A stretch of DNA of 64,000 bases from Pseudomonadota bacterium (GTDB taxonomy: Bacteria > Pseudomonadota > Gammaproteobacteria > Ga0077536): assembly GCA_016719885.1 (NCBI GenBank), contig JADJYF010000012.1:172609-236608 (forward strand). The letters run 5' to 3'. Each line of letters opens with the position of its first letter. Within the stretch, counting starts at the first letter, position 1. Below the pieces are notes generated by a model, which worked only from the letters and a program-made list of their open reading frames with translations, made no database searches and had not been told where the DNA came from. The position numbers were made by a program, and so were the translations under genes. Shown here one piece after another: positions 17,406 through 26,575 of the stretch.

Positions 17406-18389
17406 GTGTCACAACGCCCCGTCGAACACATCTCCGAACCCCGCCTGCGCGCGACGCCGGCCGGCGACATCCTGCGCGCCCGCCTGGAGACGGTCATCAA
17501 GACCGCCGAGCAGGTGGTGTTCGGCAAGTCCAATGAAATCCGCCTGGCGCTGGCCTGCCTGCTGGCGCGCGGACACCTGTTGATTGAAGACCTGCCGGGC
17601 GTCGGCAAGACCACCCTTGCCCACCTGCTGGCGCGCCTTATGGGCGTCGAATTCCAGCGCATCCAGTTCACCAGCGACCTGCTGCCGGCCGATGTGCTGG
17701 GCGTCTATGTCTACGAGCGCGACGCCGCGCGCTTCACTTTTCATCCCGGCCCGATCTTCACCCACGTGGTGCTGGCCGACGAGATCAATCGCGCCACGCC
17801 GCGCGCCCAGAGCGCGCTGCTGGAAGCGATGGAAGAGCGGCAGGTGACGATAGAGAACGAGACCCATGCCTTGCCGCAACCGTTCTTCGTCATCGCCACG
17901 CAGAATCCCAGCGATCAGATAGGCACCTTCGCCTTGCCGGAATCGCAGCTCGATCGTTTTCTCATGTGCATTTCCCTGGGCTACCCCGACCGCCGCGCCG
18001 AGCGCGCGCTGTTGAAGGCGCCGGACCGGCGCGTGGCGCTGTCGGAGCTGGCGCCGGTGCTGTCGCGCCAGGAACTGCTCGAACTGCAGGACAAGGTCGA
18101 CGGCGTGCACGTGAGCGATGCTCTGCTCGACTACGTGCAGGACCTGCTTGATTACAGCCGTCGCGCGCCGCAGTTCGGCTGCGGCCTGTCGCCGCGCGCC
18201 GGGCTCGCCCTGTTACGCGCGGCGCGCGCCTGGGCCTTGCTGGACGGCCGCCATCACGTGATGCCGGACGACATCCAGGCGGTGCTGGCGAGTGTCGCCG
18301 TGCATCGCCTGCGTCCGCTCGATACCTCGCGCAGCGTCGACGCGGCTTTCGTGCGCGAGCAACTCGCCAACGCCGTGCCCATTCCGTGA
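17406..18389 (+). CDS. MoxR-family AAA+ ATPase
   Basis: A 327-residue AAA+ protein. Walker A is LPGVGKTTLAHLLA, Walker B LADEINRATPRAQSALLEAM, sensor 1 FVIATQNP, and the C-terminal lid contains GLSPRAGLALLRAARAWALLDGR. MoxR ATPases act as chaperones for VWA or DUF58 partner proteins, and the partner is encoded next. The start is GTG at 17406. The stop codon overlaps the next start (GTGA at 18386-18389), indicating translational coupling. First gene of a three-gene operon with DUF58 and transglutaminase genes. Confidence 0.93.
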   Translation: MSQRPVEHISEPRLRATPAGDILRARLETVIKTAEQVVFGKSNEIRLALACLLARGHLLIEDLPGVGKTTLAHLLARLMGVEFQRIQFTSDLLPADVLGVYVYERDAARFTFHPGPIFTHVVLADEINRATPRAQSALLEAMEERQVTIENETHALPQPFFVIATQNPSDQIGTFALPESQLDRFLMCISLGYPDRRAERALLKAPDRRVALSELAPVLSRQELLELQDKVDGVHVSDALLDYVQDLLDYSRRAPQFGCGLSPRAGLALLRAARAWALLDGRHHVMPDDIQAVLASVAVHRLRPLDTSRSVDAAFVREQLANAVPIP

Positions 18390-19351
18390 GCGTGGTCGCG
18401 GCGCCCGCCGCGCGGTCGCGTGAGCAGCGCCTGGACAGGCGGCGGGTCTACATCTTCCCGACCGCGAGCGGCGTCACCTTCGGCGCCATGCTGACCGTGA
18501 TCCTGATCGGCGCCATCAACTACGACAACGCGCTCGGCTACCTGCTGGCCTTCCTGCTGTTCGGCCTCGTGATGGTGGCGATGCTGCACACCTATCGCAA
18601 TCTCAACGGGCTGGTGTTCCATGGCGCGCGGGCGCTGCCGGTACATGCCGGCGAGGATGCCGGGTTCGAATGCCGCTTCGAGAATGTCTCTCCCTTGCCG
18701 CGCCTCGCGTTGCGCGTCGGGCCGTGGCCACGCGGCCTCGATCGCCAGGCGCGACGATTCATGTTGCGCGCCGAGCGCGGCATGGACATCGCGCCGCTGT
18801 CGAGCGACAGCGTCACCTTGGCGCGTCTCACCGACAGGCGCGGCTGGATGTCGCTCGGCCGGTTGCGCGTCGAAAGCGTGTATCCGCTCGGCATCCTGCG
18901 CACCTGGGCCTATTTCGAGTGCGACAGTCCGTGCCTCGTGTATCCCGCGCCGCGCGGTCATCTGCCGCTGCCCTACGCGCCCACCACCGCCAGCGGGCAG
19001 TCGGATCTGCATGGCGTCGGCAGCGGCGAGTTTGCCGGCCTGCGCCGCTATGCGCCCGGCGACCCGGTGCGCGCCATCGCCTGGAAGACCCTCGCGCAGG
19101 AACGCGAAGTGATGGTCAAACGCTTCCATGGTCAGGGCGCGATGCGGCTCACGCTGTCGTGGGCGGCGGTCAGCTCGGTGGCGGGCCTGGAGCCGCGCCT
19201 GTCGCAGCTGTGCCGCTGGGTGCTCGATGCCCATGCCGCCGGTCATAGCTATGCACTGGAGCTGCCTGGTGTGTTTTGCGCCCACGGCCGCGGGCGTGAA
19301 CATCGCGACGCCTGCCTGCGTGCGCTCGCGCTGTACGAGGCGCCGGCGTGA
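18386..19351 (+). CDS. DUF58 domain-containing protein
   Basis: A 321-residue protein with two N-terminal membrane helices (TFGAMLTVILIGAI and LGYLLAFLLFGLVMVAMLH) and the DUF58 core. The hallmark GEFAGLRRYAPGDPVRAIAW lies near residue 215. The family is found in MoxR-DUF58-transglutaminase operons and is thought to assemble an envelope-associated complex. GTG start overlaps the moxR stop; its own stop overlaps the transglutaminase start in the same GTGA fashion at 19348-19351. Confidence 0.9.
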   Translation: MSVVAAPAARSREQRLDRRRVYIFPTASGVTFGAMLTVILIGAINYDNALGYLLAFLLFGLVMVAMLHTYRNLNGLVFHGARALPVHAGEDAGFECRFENVSPLPRLALRVGPWPRGLDRQARRFMLRAERGMDIAPLSSDSVTLARLTDRRGWMSLGRLRVESVYPLGILRTWAYFECDSPCLVYPAPRGHLPLPYAPTTASGQSDLHGVGSGEFAGLRRYAPGDPVRAIAWKTLAQEREVMVKRFHGQGAMRLTLSWAAVSSVAGLEPRLSQLCRWVLDAHAAGHSYALELPGVFCAHGRGREHRDACLRALALYEAPA

Positions 19352-21321
19352 ATCCGGCCCCGATCAGCGCGCGCGAAGTCGCATGGGTGGCGGTGGTGCT
19401 GATGCTGGCGCTGCTGCCGCACATGCCGCGCTTCCCGTGGATCCTGAATTTCGGTTTCGTGCTGGCCTGCGGCTGGCGTTTTCTCGGCGCACGGGGAGTG
19501 TTGCCACTGCCCGATCGCGAGCATCGCCTGCTGTGGCTGTTGAAGCAGCTGCTGGCCATCACCGCCTTCGTCACCATTTACATCGCGTTTCGCGGCAAGC
19601 TCGGCCGCGACGCGGGTGTCGAACTGCTGGCCGCGCTGCTGGGCTTGAAGCTGCTGGAAATGCGCAGCCCACGGGATTATTTCGTGGTGACGTTTCTGTG
19701 CTACTTCCTGGTGGTCACCAATTTCTTCTACTCCCAGACCATCCCCACCGCGCTCTACATGCTGGGCGTGGTGGTGGCCGCGACCGCGGTGCTCATTCAA
19801 TACAACACGCCGCCAGCGTGGCGCCAGCCGCGCGCGATGCTGCGCTTGTCAGCGCTGATGACCGCACAGGCGCTGCCCTTGATGCTGATTGCCTTCGTGT
19901 TGTTCCCGCGCATACCGGGGCCGCTGTGGGGCTTGCCGCAGGACGCCTTCGACGCGGTCACCGGCTTGAGCGACAGCATGACGGTGGGCGAGATCACACG
20001 CCTCGGCATGTCGAACGAGATTGCCTTTCGCGTGCAGTTCCACGGGCCCGAGCCACGCGCCCGCGCGCGTTACTGGCGCGGCCCGGTGCTGTGGCATAGC
20101 GACGGCCGCACCTGGCAGGTGGCGACCTTCAACGCGGCGCCGCCGCCGCTCGAACAGCATGGCCAACGCTATTTCTATACCGTGACCATGGAGCCCCATC
20201 GCAAGCACTGGCTGTTGGGGCTCGACGCGGTGACGGGCAAACCGCGCGATGTCATGCAGACCAGCGACTACGCGCTCAAGAGCCGCCAGCCGGTGCGCAA
20301 GCGCATGCGCTACGACCTCGACTCCGCCATCGAGTACCGCATGGCGGGCCTCGGCGATGCCGAGCGTCACGCTGCGCTGGAGCTGCCGCCTGGCCATCAT
20401 GCGCGCGCGCGTGAACTGGCGGAAAGCTGGCGCGCCGCCAACAGCGACGCCGGCGCCGTCATCGAGCGCGCGTTGGCCTTCTACCGCGACCAGAAATTCG
20501 TCTACTCCTTGACGCCGCCGGCGCTGCCCGGCGACGCGGTCGATGATTTCCTGTTCGTGACCCACGAGGGCTTCTGCGAGCACTTCGCCTCGAGCTTCGT
20601 CATCCTCATGCGGGCGGCCGGCATTCCGGCGCGGGTCGTGACCGGCTACCAGGGCGGTGAATACAACGAAGTCGGTGAATACATGGTGGTGCGACAGCGC
20701 GACGCCCACGCCTGGGCCGAGGTCTATCTCGACGGGCAGGGCTGGGTGCGCGTCGACCCGACCGCCACCATCGCACCGAATCGCGTGTCGCTGGGTTTTG
20801 CCGACGCCAATGCGCGCGGCGCGCCGGGCAGCGGCTTTGCGCGCGACGCCTTCGGCGGCCGCGTGTGGACACGTCTGCGCGATTCCTTCGACGCCATCAC
20901 CTATGGCTGGAATCAATGGGTGCTGGGTTACACCAGCGCGCAACAGCGCAACCTGTTCGAAGACCTCGGCTTCGAGGACCTCGACTACGGCTCACTGGTG
21001 ATCGGTCTGACGCTGGCGCTCGCCCTGACCACCGGCGCGCTGGCCTTGATGATGTGGCGCGCCACGCGCAAACCGCTCGATCCGCTCGGCGCCGCCTACG
21101 CGTTGTTCTGCGCGCGACTCGCGCGCATCGGCTTCACGCGTGGTGCCAGCGAAGCGCCGCTCGCATTCGCCGAACGAGTCATCCGCTTGCGCGGCGATCT
21201 GGCCGACGAGGTGCGCGCCATCACGCGCCTGTATGGATTGCTGCGCTATGGGCGCGGCGGCGTGGACGTCAAAGCGCTACGGCGACGGGTGGCGAAGTTC
21301 AAACCGCGACGGCGGAGCTGA
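19348..21321 (+). CDS. TgpA-like membrane transglutaminase (DUF3488 + transglutaminase core)
   Basis: A 657-residue protein. The N-terminal ~190 residues hold about six membrane helices (DUF3488). The periplasmic transglutaminase-like domain carries the catalytic triad: Cys in HEGFCEHFASSF (~410), His in RQRDAHAWAEVY (~453) and Asp in WVRVDPTATI (~470). A last membrane helix (GLTLALALTTGALALMMW) is followed by a cytosolic tail (DUF4129-like). P. aeruginosa TgpA of this architecture is reported essential and envelope-related. GTG start overlaps the DUF58 stop. Confidence 0.93.
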   Translation: MNPAPISAREVAWVAVVLMLALLPHMPRFPWILNFGFVLACGWRFLGARGVLPLPDREHRLLWLLKQLLAITAFVTIYIAFRGKLGRDAGVELLAALLGLKLLEMRSPRDYFVVTFLCYFLVVTNFFYSQTIPTALYMLGVVVAATAVLIQYNTPPAWRQPRAMLRLSALMTAQALPLMLIAFVLFPRIPGPLWGLPQDAFDAVTGLSDSMTVGEITRLGMSNEIAFRVQFHGPEPRARARYWRGPVLWHSDGRTWQVATFNAAPPPLEQHGQRYFYTVTMEPHRKHWLLGLDAVTGKPRDVMQTSDYALKSRQPVRKRMRYDLDSAIEYRMAGLGDAERHAALELPPGHHARARELAESWRAANSDAGAVIERALAFYRDQKFVYSLTPPALPGDAVDDFLFVTHEGFCEHFASSFVILMRAAGIPARVVTGYQGGEYNEVGEYMVVRQRDAHAWAEVYLDGQGWVRVDPTATIAPNRVSLGFADANARGAPGSGFARDAFGGRVWTRLRDSFDAITYGWNQWVLGYTSAQQRNLFEDLGFEDLDYGSLVIGLTLALALTTGALALMMWRATRKPLDPLGAAYALFCARLARIGFTRGASEAPLAFAERVIRLRGDLADEVRAITRLYGLLRYGRGGVDVKALRRRVAKFKPRRRS

Positions 21322-21468
21322 GGGACCATCGCCCTGCGTGCGGGGGAGACGAACTGACGGGAATCAAGACGCCTCGCCTGCGCCGGGTGGAGCATGGGAC
21401 CATGCTCGCCCGAGATTGGACGGCGAGCGTGCGCGCTTCGTCGCTACCTACAAGAAGGAGAATCCACC

Positions 21469-22116
21469 ATGCGCTACCCATCCGCACTCGTCGTCGCACT
21501 CGCGACTTTGTCCTTCGCGTCCGCCAGCCAGGCCGCCACCCTGCCGTTCGCCTCGACCTCCGATACCGCCGCGTGGCAGGTCGCGACCAATCTCAGCGAT
21601 ATCGATGGCGGCCCCTTTCCGACCAGTGGCTTCGTGACCGCCAGCCGCGTCGATGGGCGCGTCACCGAAGGCATCAACTGGTTGGCCAACAATACCAGCG
21701 GCAGCAACGGTGGCGTCGGCAACTGGACGCAGTTCGTGTTCCGCCAGTCTTTCGACCTGACCGGCTTCAATGCCGCGGATACCGAACTCGAGTTCCAATG
21801 GGCGGCGGATGACTCGGGCGAAATCATTGCCGACCGTGGCCATTGGGTACCGAAGTTCAGCCTCAACGGTGGCGCACTCGTGCCCTGGGGCACGGGCCCG
21901 ACCTACAACTTCGGCCCGGTGGTGACTGTCAACAGCGGTTTTGTCGCCGGCCTCAATCACATCGACTTCTTCGTGCAGGGCAATGGCCAGACCGACGGTT
22001 TCGCGCTCAAGGCCTTGAGCCTCACCGCAAGCCCGGTGCCGGCGCCGGCCAGTGTCGGCTTGATGCTGGGCGGTGTGGCGGTGCTGACGGGGCTCAAGCG
22101 CAAACGCAATTGCTGA
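21469..22116 (+). CDS. Secreted protein with PEP-CTERM-like sorting signal
   Basis: A 215-residue protein with a signal peptide (SALVVALATLSFASASQAA, cleavage after ~AQA/A) and a beta-rich body. The C-terminus has the three-part exosortase signal: SPVPAPAS motif, hydrophobic SVGLMLGGVAVLTGL and basic KRKR. The usual VPEP is VPAP here, closer to the VPLPA-type variant. Such proteins are processed by an exosortase and exported to the surface or into biofilm matrix; no exosortase is in the window. A strong AAGGAG (21455-21460) precedes the ATG. Confidence 0.82.
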   Translation: MRYPSALVVALATLSFASASQAATLPFASTSDTAAWQVATNLSDIDGGPFPTSGFVTASRVDGRVTEGINWLANNTSGSNGGVGNWTQFVFRQSFDLTGFNAADTELEFQWAADDSGEIIADRGHWVPKFSLNGGALVPWGTGPTYNFGPVVTVNSGFVAGLNHIDFFVQGNGQTDGFALKALSLTASPVPAPASVGLMLGGVAVLTGLKRKRNC

Positions 22117-22124
22117 CTTATGCC

Positions 22125-22185
22125 GTCAGGCTGAAGCCTGACCCACAAGGGAAAGGTGCGGCCGTGGGTCAGGCTTCAGCCTGAC
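22125..22185. repeat. Inverted pair of type I REP-like palindromes
   Basis: gtcaggctgaagcctgac plus ccac (22125-22146) and its exact reverse complement (22164-22185) face each other across 17 bp. The pair lies between the convergent PEP-CTERM gene and msbA, so the transcript would fold into a long hairpin that could stabilise 3' ends or end transcription. Confidence 0.85.
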
Positions 22186-22195
22186 ATGTTCGCGC

Positions 22196-23950
22196 CTATA
22201 CCGCGACTTCGGACAACTCTTCGAAGCCCGCCGAGTAGAGGCGCGCATAGGCGCCGCCGGCGGCCAGCAGATCGCGGTGGCAGCCGCTTTCGATGATGCG
22301 GCCACCGTCCAGCACCACGATGCGATCGGCTTGTTCGATGGTCGACAGTCGATGCGCGACGATGAGGCTGGTGCGGCCTTTGCGCACCGTGTTGAGCGCC
22401 TCCTGCACCAGGCGCTCGGCTTCGTTGTCGAGCGCGGCGGTCGCTTCGTCGAGGATCAGGATCGGCGCGTCTTTGAGCAAGGCGCGCGCGATCGCCACGC
22501 GCTGGCGTTGTCCGCCCGACAGGCGCACGCCGTTCTCGCCGATCAAGGTATCCAGGCCCTGCGGCAGGCCGTCGGTGAAGGCGCTGACCTGCGCTTCGCG
22601 CGCCACGCGTTCCACCGCTTCGCGCGGCACCTGGCGCAGGGCACCGTAGGCGATGTTGTTGTACAGGGTGTCGTTGAACAGCACGATGTGCTGGCCGACG
22701 TAGGCGATGTGGCGGCGCAGGCTGGCGAGGGTGTATTCCTCGAGCGGCCGACCGTCAATCAACAGGCGTCCGCTGGTGAGCGGGTAGAAGCGCGGCACGA
22801 GATTGACCAGCGAAGTCTTGCCGCCGCCCGAGCGCCCCACCAGGGCCACGGTCTCGCCGGCCTTGATGTCGAGATTGATGTCATCGAGCGCGGTGCGTTC
22901 GCCATAGCGCAAGCTCACGTGTTCGAAACGGATGGCGCCTTCGAGCTTGGCGTCGTGCTGGCCCTGGTCGACTTCCGGCGTGACATCGACCAGCGCGAAA
23001 ATCGAATCGGCGGCGGCGAGGCCGCGCTGCAGGAATTCGTTGACGCCGGCCAGGCGCTTGGTCGGCGGCAGCACCAGCGCGGTGGCGGTGACGAAGGCAA
23101 TGAAGTCGCCGCGCGTCATGCTGCCGCTGGCGGCGGCGCGCACCGCCAGCACCACCATCAGCGCGATGCCGACCGACACGCACAACTGGATCAGCGGCAC
23201 GATGGTGGCGCTGGACCCCACCACCTTCATGTGGAATTTGCGCGCGTCGTTGATGGCGCGGTCGAAGCGCTGGGTCTCGTAGTCGTAGCCGTCGAAGACC
23301 TTGACCTCGCGGTGGCCGCGCACCGATTCCTCGGTGACCTGGTTGATGGCGCCGACCGACTCCTGCAGGCGGCGGCTCATCTGCCGCATGCGCTGCGAGG
23401 CGCGCCGCACGATGAAGGCGATGGGCGCCGCGAACAGCACCAACAGCGCGGTCAGCTGCCAGTTGAGATAGAACAGGTAGCCGAACAGCACCGTGATGAT
23501 GGCGGTGTCCTTGATCAGCACTTCGATGACGCGGGTCGCGGCCTGCGCCACCTGGGTCACGTCGAAGGTGAACTTCGAGATCAGCTCGCCGCTCGAGCGG
23601 CTGTCGAAGAAGCTCGCGGGCAGCCGCACCAGGGTCTTGAACATGGCCATGCGCAAGTCCGCGATGGTGCGCTGGGCGACCCACTGCAGGGCGAACATGT
23701 CGATGTAGTTGAGCAGGCCGCGGGCCGCGAACAGGGCCACCAGCAGGCCGCCCGTGATATAGGCGTTGCGCCCGTGGGCGATATCGAAATCTTTGTCGAT
23801 CAGCGGTTTGAGCAGCGCCGGCAGCATCCACTCGGTGGCGGCCAGGGCCACCATGGCGGTAATCGCCCAGGCGAACTGGCGCCAGTAGGGGCGTACGAAG
23901 CCGAGCAGTCGATGATAGATCTCGCGGTCCGCGATGGTCCTCTGGCGCAT
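22196..23950 (-). CDS. msbA: Lipid A export ATP-binding/permease protein MsbA
   Basis: A 584-residue half-transporter: six membrane helices over residues ~1-320, then an ABC ATPase domain. Motifs: Walker A GRSGGGKTSLVNL, signature LSGGQRQRVAIARALL, Walker B ILILDEATAALD, H-loop VAHRLSTI. As a homodimer it flips lipid A-core across the inner membrane. The ATG at 23950 starts MRQRTIADREIYHRLL; an in-frame start 24 bp upstream is possible. lpxK is not next to it here. It is divergent from prkB. Confidence 0.93.
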   Translation of the reverse strand: MRQRTIADREIYHRLLGFVRPYWRQFAWAITAMVALAATEWMLPALLKPLIDKDFDIAHGRNAYITGGLLVALFAARGLLNYIDMFALQWVAQRTIADLRMAMFKTLVRLPASFFDSRSSGELISKFTFDVTQVAQAATRVIEVLIKDTAIITVLFGYLFYLNWQLTALLVLFAAPIAFIVRRASQRMRQMSRRLQESVGAINQVTEESVRGHREVKVFDGYDYETQRFDRAINDARKFHMKVVGSSATIVPLIQLCVSVGIALMVVLAVRAAASGSMTRGDFIAFVTATALVLPPTKRLAGVNEFLQRGLAAADSIFALVDVTPEVDQGQHDAKLEGAIRFEHVSLRYGERTALDDINLDIKAGETVALVGRSGGGKTSLVNLVPRFYPLTSGRLLIDGRPLEEYTLASLRRHIAYVGQHIVLFNDTLYNNIAYGALRQVPREAVERVAREAQVSAFTDGLPQGLDTLIGENGVRLSGGQRQRVAIARALLKDAPILILDEATAALDNEAERLVQEALNTVRKGRTSLIVAHRLSTIEQADRIVVLDGGRIIESGCHRDLLAAGGAYARLYSAGFEELSEVAV

Positions 23951-24078
23951 CGCGCTAGTGTGCCCGCCAGCCACCTTTTTTGCATCCGCACATCGGCTCC
24001 GGCCAACGGTGGCTGGCCGCAGATTTCGCCCCTACAATACCGACGAGCCTGCATTTCGAACCATAAATACGACAGCCC

Positions 24079-24972
24079 ATGTCCGAACTGCACCCCATCG
24101 TGGCCGTCACCGGTTCGTCCGGCGCCGGCACCAGCAGCGTCAAGACTGCCTTCGAGCGCATTTTCCAGCGCGAGGGCATCAATCCGGCCGTCATCGAGGG
24201 CGACAGCTTCCACCGCTACGATCGCAAGCAGATGTCCTGGGAGGTCGAGAAAGCCGCCCTGCAGGGCAAGACCCTCACCCACTTCGGCCCCGACGGCAAC
24301 CTGCTCGGCGAGCTCGAAACCCTGTTCCGCGCCTACAGCGAGAACGGCAGCGGCAAGCGCCGCTACTACGTGCACACCAGCAAGGAATCGAAGCGCCTGG
24401 AGAGCAAGCCCGGCACTTTCACCGAGTGGCAACCGCTGCCGCGCGACACCGACCTGTTGTTCTACGAGGGGCTGCACGGCGGGTTCATCGGCGATGAGGC
24501 CAATATCGCGCGCTTCGTCGACCTGCTGGTCGGCGTGGTGCCGATCATCAACCTCGAATGGATCCAGAAAATCCATCGCGACCGCGCGGTACGCGGTTAT
24601 TCGGCCGAGGCCGCGACCCAGATGATCCTGCGCCGCATGCCCGACTACGTGCACTACATCTGCCCGCAGTTCTCGCGCACCGACGTCAACTTCCAGCGCG
24701 TGCCGACCATCGACACCTCCAACCCCTTCACCGCCAGCGAGATCCCGACCAACGACGAAAGCATGGTGGTGGTGAAAATAGCCAACCGGCGCAAGATCAA
24801 CCCGGATTACCGTTACCTGCTGGAAATGCTGCAGGGTTCGTTCATGTCGCGCCCGGATACCATCGTGGTGCCGGCGGGCAAGATGGTATTTGCCATGGAG
24901 TTGCTCCTGAACCCGGTCATCGAACGCATGATGGAGCGGCGCGACCGCGCGGTGAAGCAAAGCGCGGCCTAG
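24079..24972 (+). CDS. prkB: Phosphoribulokinase (PrkB-type)
   Basis: A 297-residue P-loop kinase. Walker A is AVTGSSGAGTSSVK, the ribulose-5-phosphate region includes EGDSFHRYDRKQM, and ThrAspLeuLeuPheTyrGluGlyLeuHis (TDLLFYEGLHGG) carries the Walker B aspartate-like strand. The family phosphorylates ribulose 5-phosphate for the Calvin cycle, but PrkB orthologues are common in gammaproteobacteria without RuBisCO and their role there is unclear. No other Calvin-cycle gene is in the window. A ParA-like gene follows after 84 bp. Confidence 0.93.
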   Translation: MSELHPIVAVTGSSGAGTSSVKTAFERIFQREGINPAVIEGDSFHRYDRKQMSWEVEKAALQGKTLTHFGPDGNLLGELETLFRAYSENGSGKRRYYVHTSKESKRLESKPGTFTEWQPLPRDTDLLFYEGLHGGFIGDEANIARFVDLLVGVVPIINLEWIQKIHRDRAVRGYSAEAATQMILRRMPDYVHYICPQFSRTDVNFQRVPTIDTSNPFTASEIPTNDESMVVVKIANRRKINPDYRYLLEMLQGSFMSRPDTIVVPAGKMVFAMELLLNPVIERMMERRDRAVKQSAA

Positions 24973-25056
24973 CGGTTGCGAGGGATTCGAACGGCGCCGC
25001 CGAACGCGCGCGCCGCGATTGATATTGGACAGGTCAAACCCTTAAGGGGGCTCGCG

Positions 25057-25716
25057 ATGCGCGCGATTCTGGTGCTGAACGCCAAAGGTGGCAGCGGCAA
25101 GACGACGGTGGCGACCAATCTCGCCGGTTATTACGCGGCCGAGGGCGCCAAGGTGGTGCTGGCGGATTACGACCCGCAGGGCTCGAGCATGGACTGGCTG
25201 CGTCAGCGCGGCGCCAATGCGGCGAAGATCGGCGCTGTGGACGCGGCGGCCGGCCCGCTGCGCGTGCCGCGCAGCACCGACGTCGTGATCATGGACGCGC
25301 CGGCCGGCACCCATGGCGACATCCTCGCCGTCTTGTTGCGCAAGGCGCACACCGCCATCGTGCCGGTGGTGCCCTCGCCAGTCGACATTCGCGCCGCCCA
25401 GCGATTCTTTGGCGAGCTGCGCGAAGTGCGGCCGCTGGTGGAGAACGACGTCAAGATCTGCACGATCGCGAGCCGGGTGCGCGATGGCGCCCGCACCTCG
25501 GACGACCTCGAGGACTTCCTCATGGATCAGAAACTGCCGTCCGGACGGCGCTTTCCGTTCCTGACCTGGCTGCGCTTGAGCGCCGCCTATCTCAAGGCCG
25601 CCGAGAAAGGCCTGTCGATCTTCGAGATGCCGCCCTCCCAGAGCGCGGTCGACCGCGAATACTGGATGCCCCTGCTGAAATGGCTGGCAAGCCCGCGCAG
25701 CATGCCCGACGCGTGA
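25057..25716 (+). CDS. ParA-family ATPase
   Basis: A 219-residue ATPase beginning MRAILVLNAKGGSGKTTVAT, which is the deviant Walker A box with the signature lysine. LADYDPQGSSMDWLRQRG is motif A', and DVVIMDAPAGTH the Walker B strand. It lacks the N-terminal HTH of plasmid ParA and has no adjacent ParB or centromere-like repeats, so it is more likely an orphan positioning ATPase. I used ATG 25057; the frame extends upstream to 24976 but the N-terminal beta strand begins here. Confidence 0.88.
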   Translation: MRAILVLNAKGGSGKTTVATNLAGYYAAEGAKVVLADYDPQGSSMDWLRQRGANAAKIGAVDAAAGPLRVPRSTDVVIMDAPAGTHGDILAVLLRKAHTAIVPVVPSPVDIRAAQRFFGELREVRPLVENDVKICTIASRVRDGARTSDDLEDFLMDQKLPSGRRFPFLTWLRLSAAYLKAAEKGLSIFEMPPSQSAVDREYWMPLLKWLASPRSMPDA

Positions 25717-25792
25717 GGCCGTCGCGCGGCAGCGGTTGAAATCCCGCACCGGGGGGACGGAAACCTGCTCGACGTCGATGGGGGTTTTATTT

Positions 25793-25808
25793 TGTACTTT
25801 TTAGTACA
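25793..25808. promoter_or_regulatory. Palindromic operator candidate upstream of the GST gene
   Basis: TGTACT-TTTT-AGTACA is a perfect inverted repeat in an unusually AT-rich patch of this GC-rich genome, 33 bp before the GST start codon. The TACT/AGTA half-sites recall boxes bound by HxlR/DUF24-type redox regulators, which often control such genes. A TetR regulator (26576) lies just downstream and is the other candidate ligand. Binding protein not determinable from sequence. Confidence 0.5.
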
Positions 25809-25840
25809 TAATGAAACCACCCCATCACCGAGACGCCGCC

Positions 25841-26462
25841 ATGCAACTGTACTTCTCGCCGTTTGCCTGTTCCCTCGCAAGCCATATCACCGCCCGCGAG
25901 GCCGGTCTCCCCATCGACCTCTGCCGTCACGCTCGCCACCAAGCGTACTGCCGACGGCGGCGATTTCCTGACCGTCACGCCCAAGGGCCAGGTGCCGGCG
26001 CTGCGCCTGGACAGCGGAACGGTGCTGACCGAAGGCCCTTCCGTCCTGCAATACCTGGCCGACGCCGCGCCCGCCGCGGGCCTGTTGCCGGCACCCGGCA
26101 GCGAACAGCGCTACCGGGTCGTCGAGTGGGTAAACTACGTCGGCACCGAGGTGCACAAGCTGTGCTTCTACCTGATGTTCGCACCCGATTCGCCGGCCGA
26201 GGCCAAGGCCTGGGGTCGTTCACTGCTGGACAGGAAGCTGGCCTATGTCGACGGCCAACTGGCAGGGCGCCAGTTCCTGGTCGGCGAGCGCTTCACCATC
26301 GCCGATGCCTACCTGACCTGGGCGCTGACGCTGTGCGCCAAGATAGGCGTCGGTCTCGACGCCTACCCGGCGGTGGGCGCCTACCTGTCGGCCATGCACG
26401 CGCGCCCCGCGGTGCAGGCGGCGATCGCGGCGGAAGCTGCCGCCGCGCAGCAGGCCGCGTAA
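25841..26462 (+). CDS. Glutathione S-transferase, frameshifted near residue 27
   Basis: The N-terminus MQLYFSPFACSLASHITARE (ATG 25841) is a GstA/beta-class start with the catalytic-type cysteine. After GLPIDL the frame changes, and the family sequence continues in the next frame with VTLATKRTADGGDFLTVTPK and GQVPALRLDSGTVLTEG, then the C-terminal helical domain with ERFTIADAYLTWALT. The break lies at about 25918-25932, and the span is 622 bp (one over a multiple of three). It is either a sequencing indel or a recent pseudogene. Translation from a start at 25863 would give a protein without the first beta strand. Confidence 0.85.
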
Positions 26463-26575
26463 GCCTGGCGGCCGCGCCCAACGCCGGGCGCGGCCACCGC
26501 CTGCCGGCGCAGCAGCGAAAGCCGGTTAAGATGCCACCATGTGCCGCCGCCTGAACGCTCGCCCACCGAACTCGC

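Noticed and set aside
22277..24625. A 782-codon open frame on the plus strand
   Set aside because: Antisense to msbA and running into prkB in the wrong frame; no domain similarity.
24079..24972. Evidence for autotrophy from phosphoribulokinase
   Set aside because: PrkB is widespread in heterotrophic gammaproteobacteria and no RuBisCO or other cycle gene is in the window.
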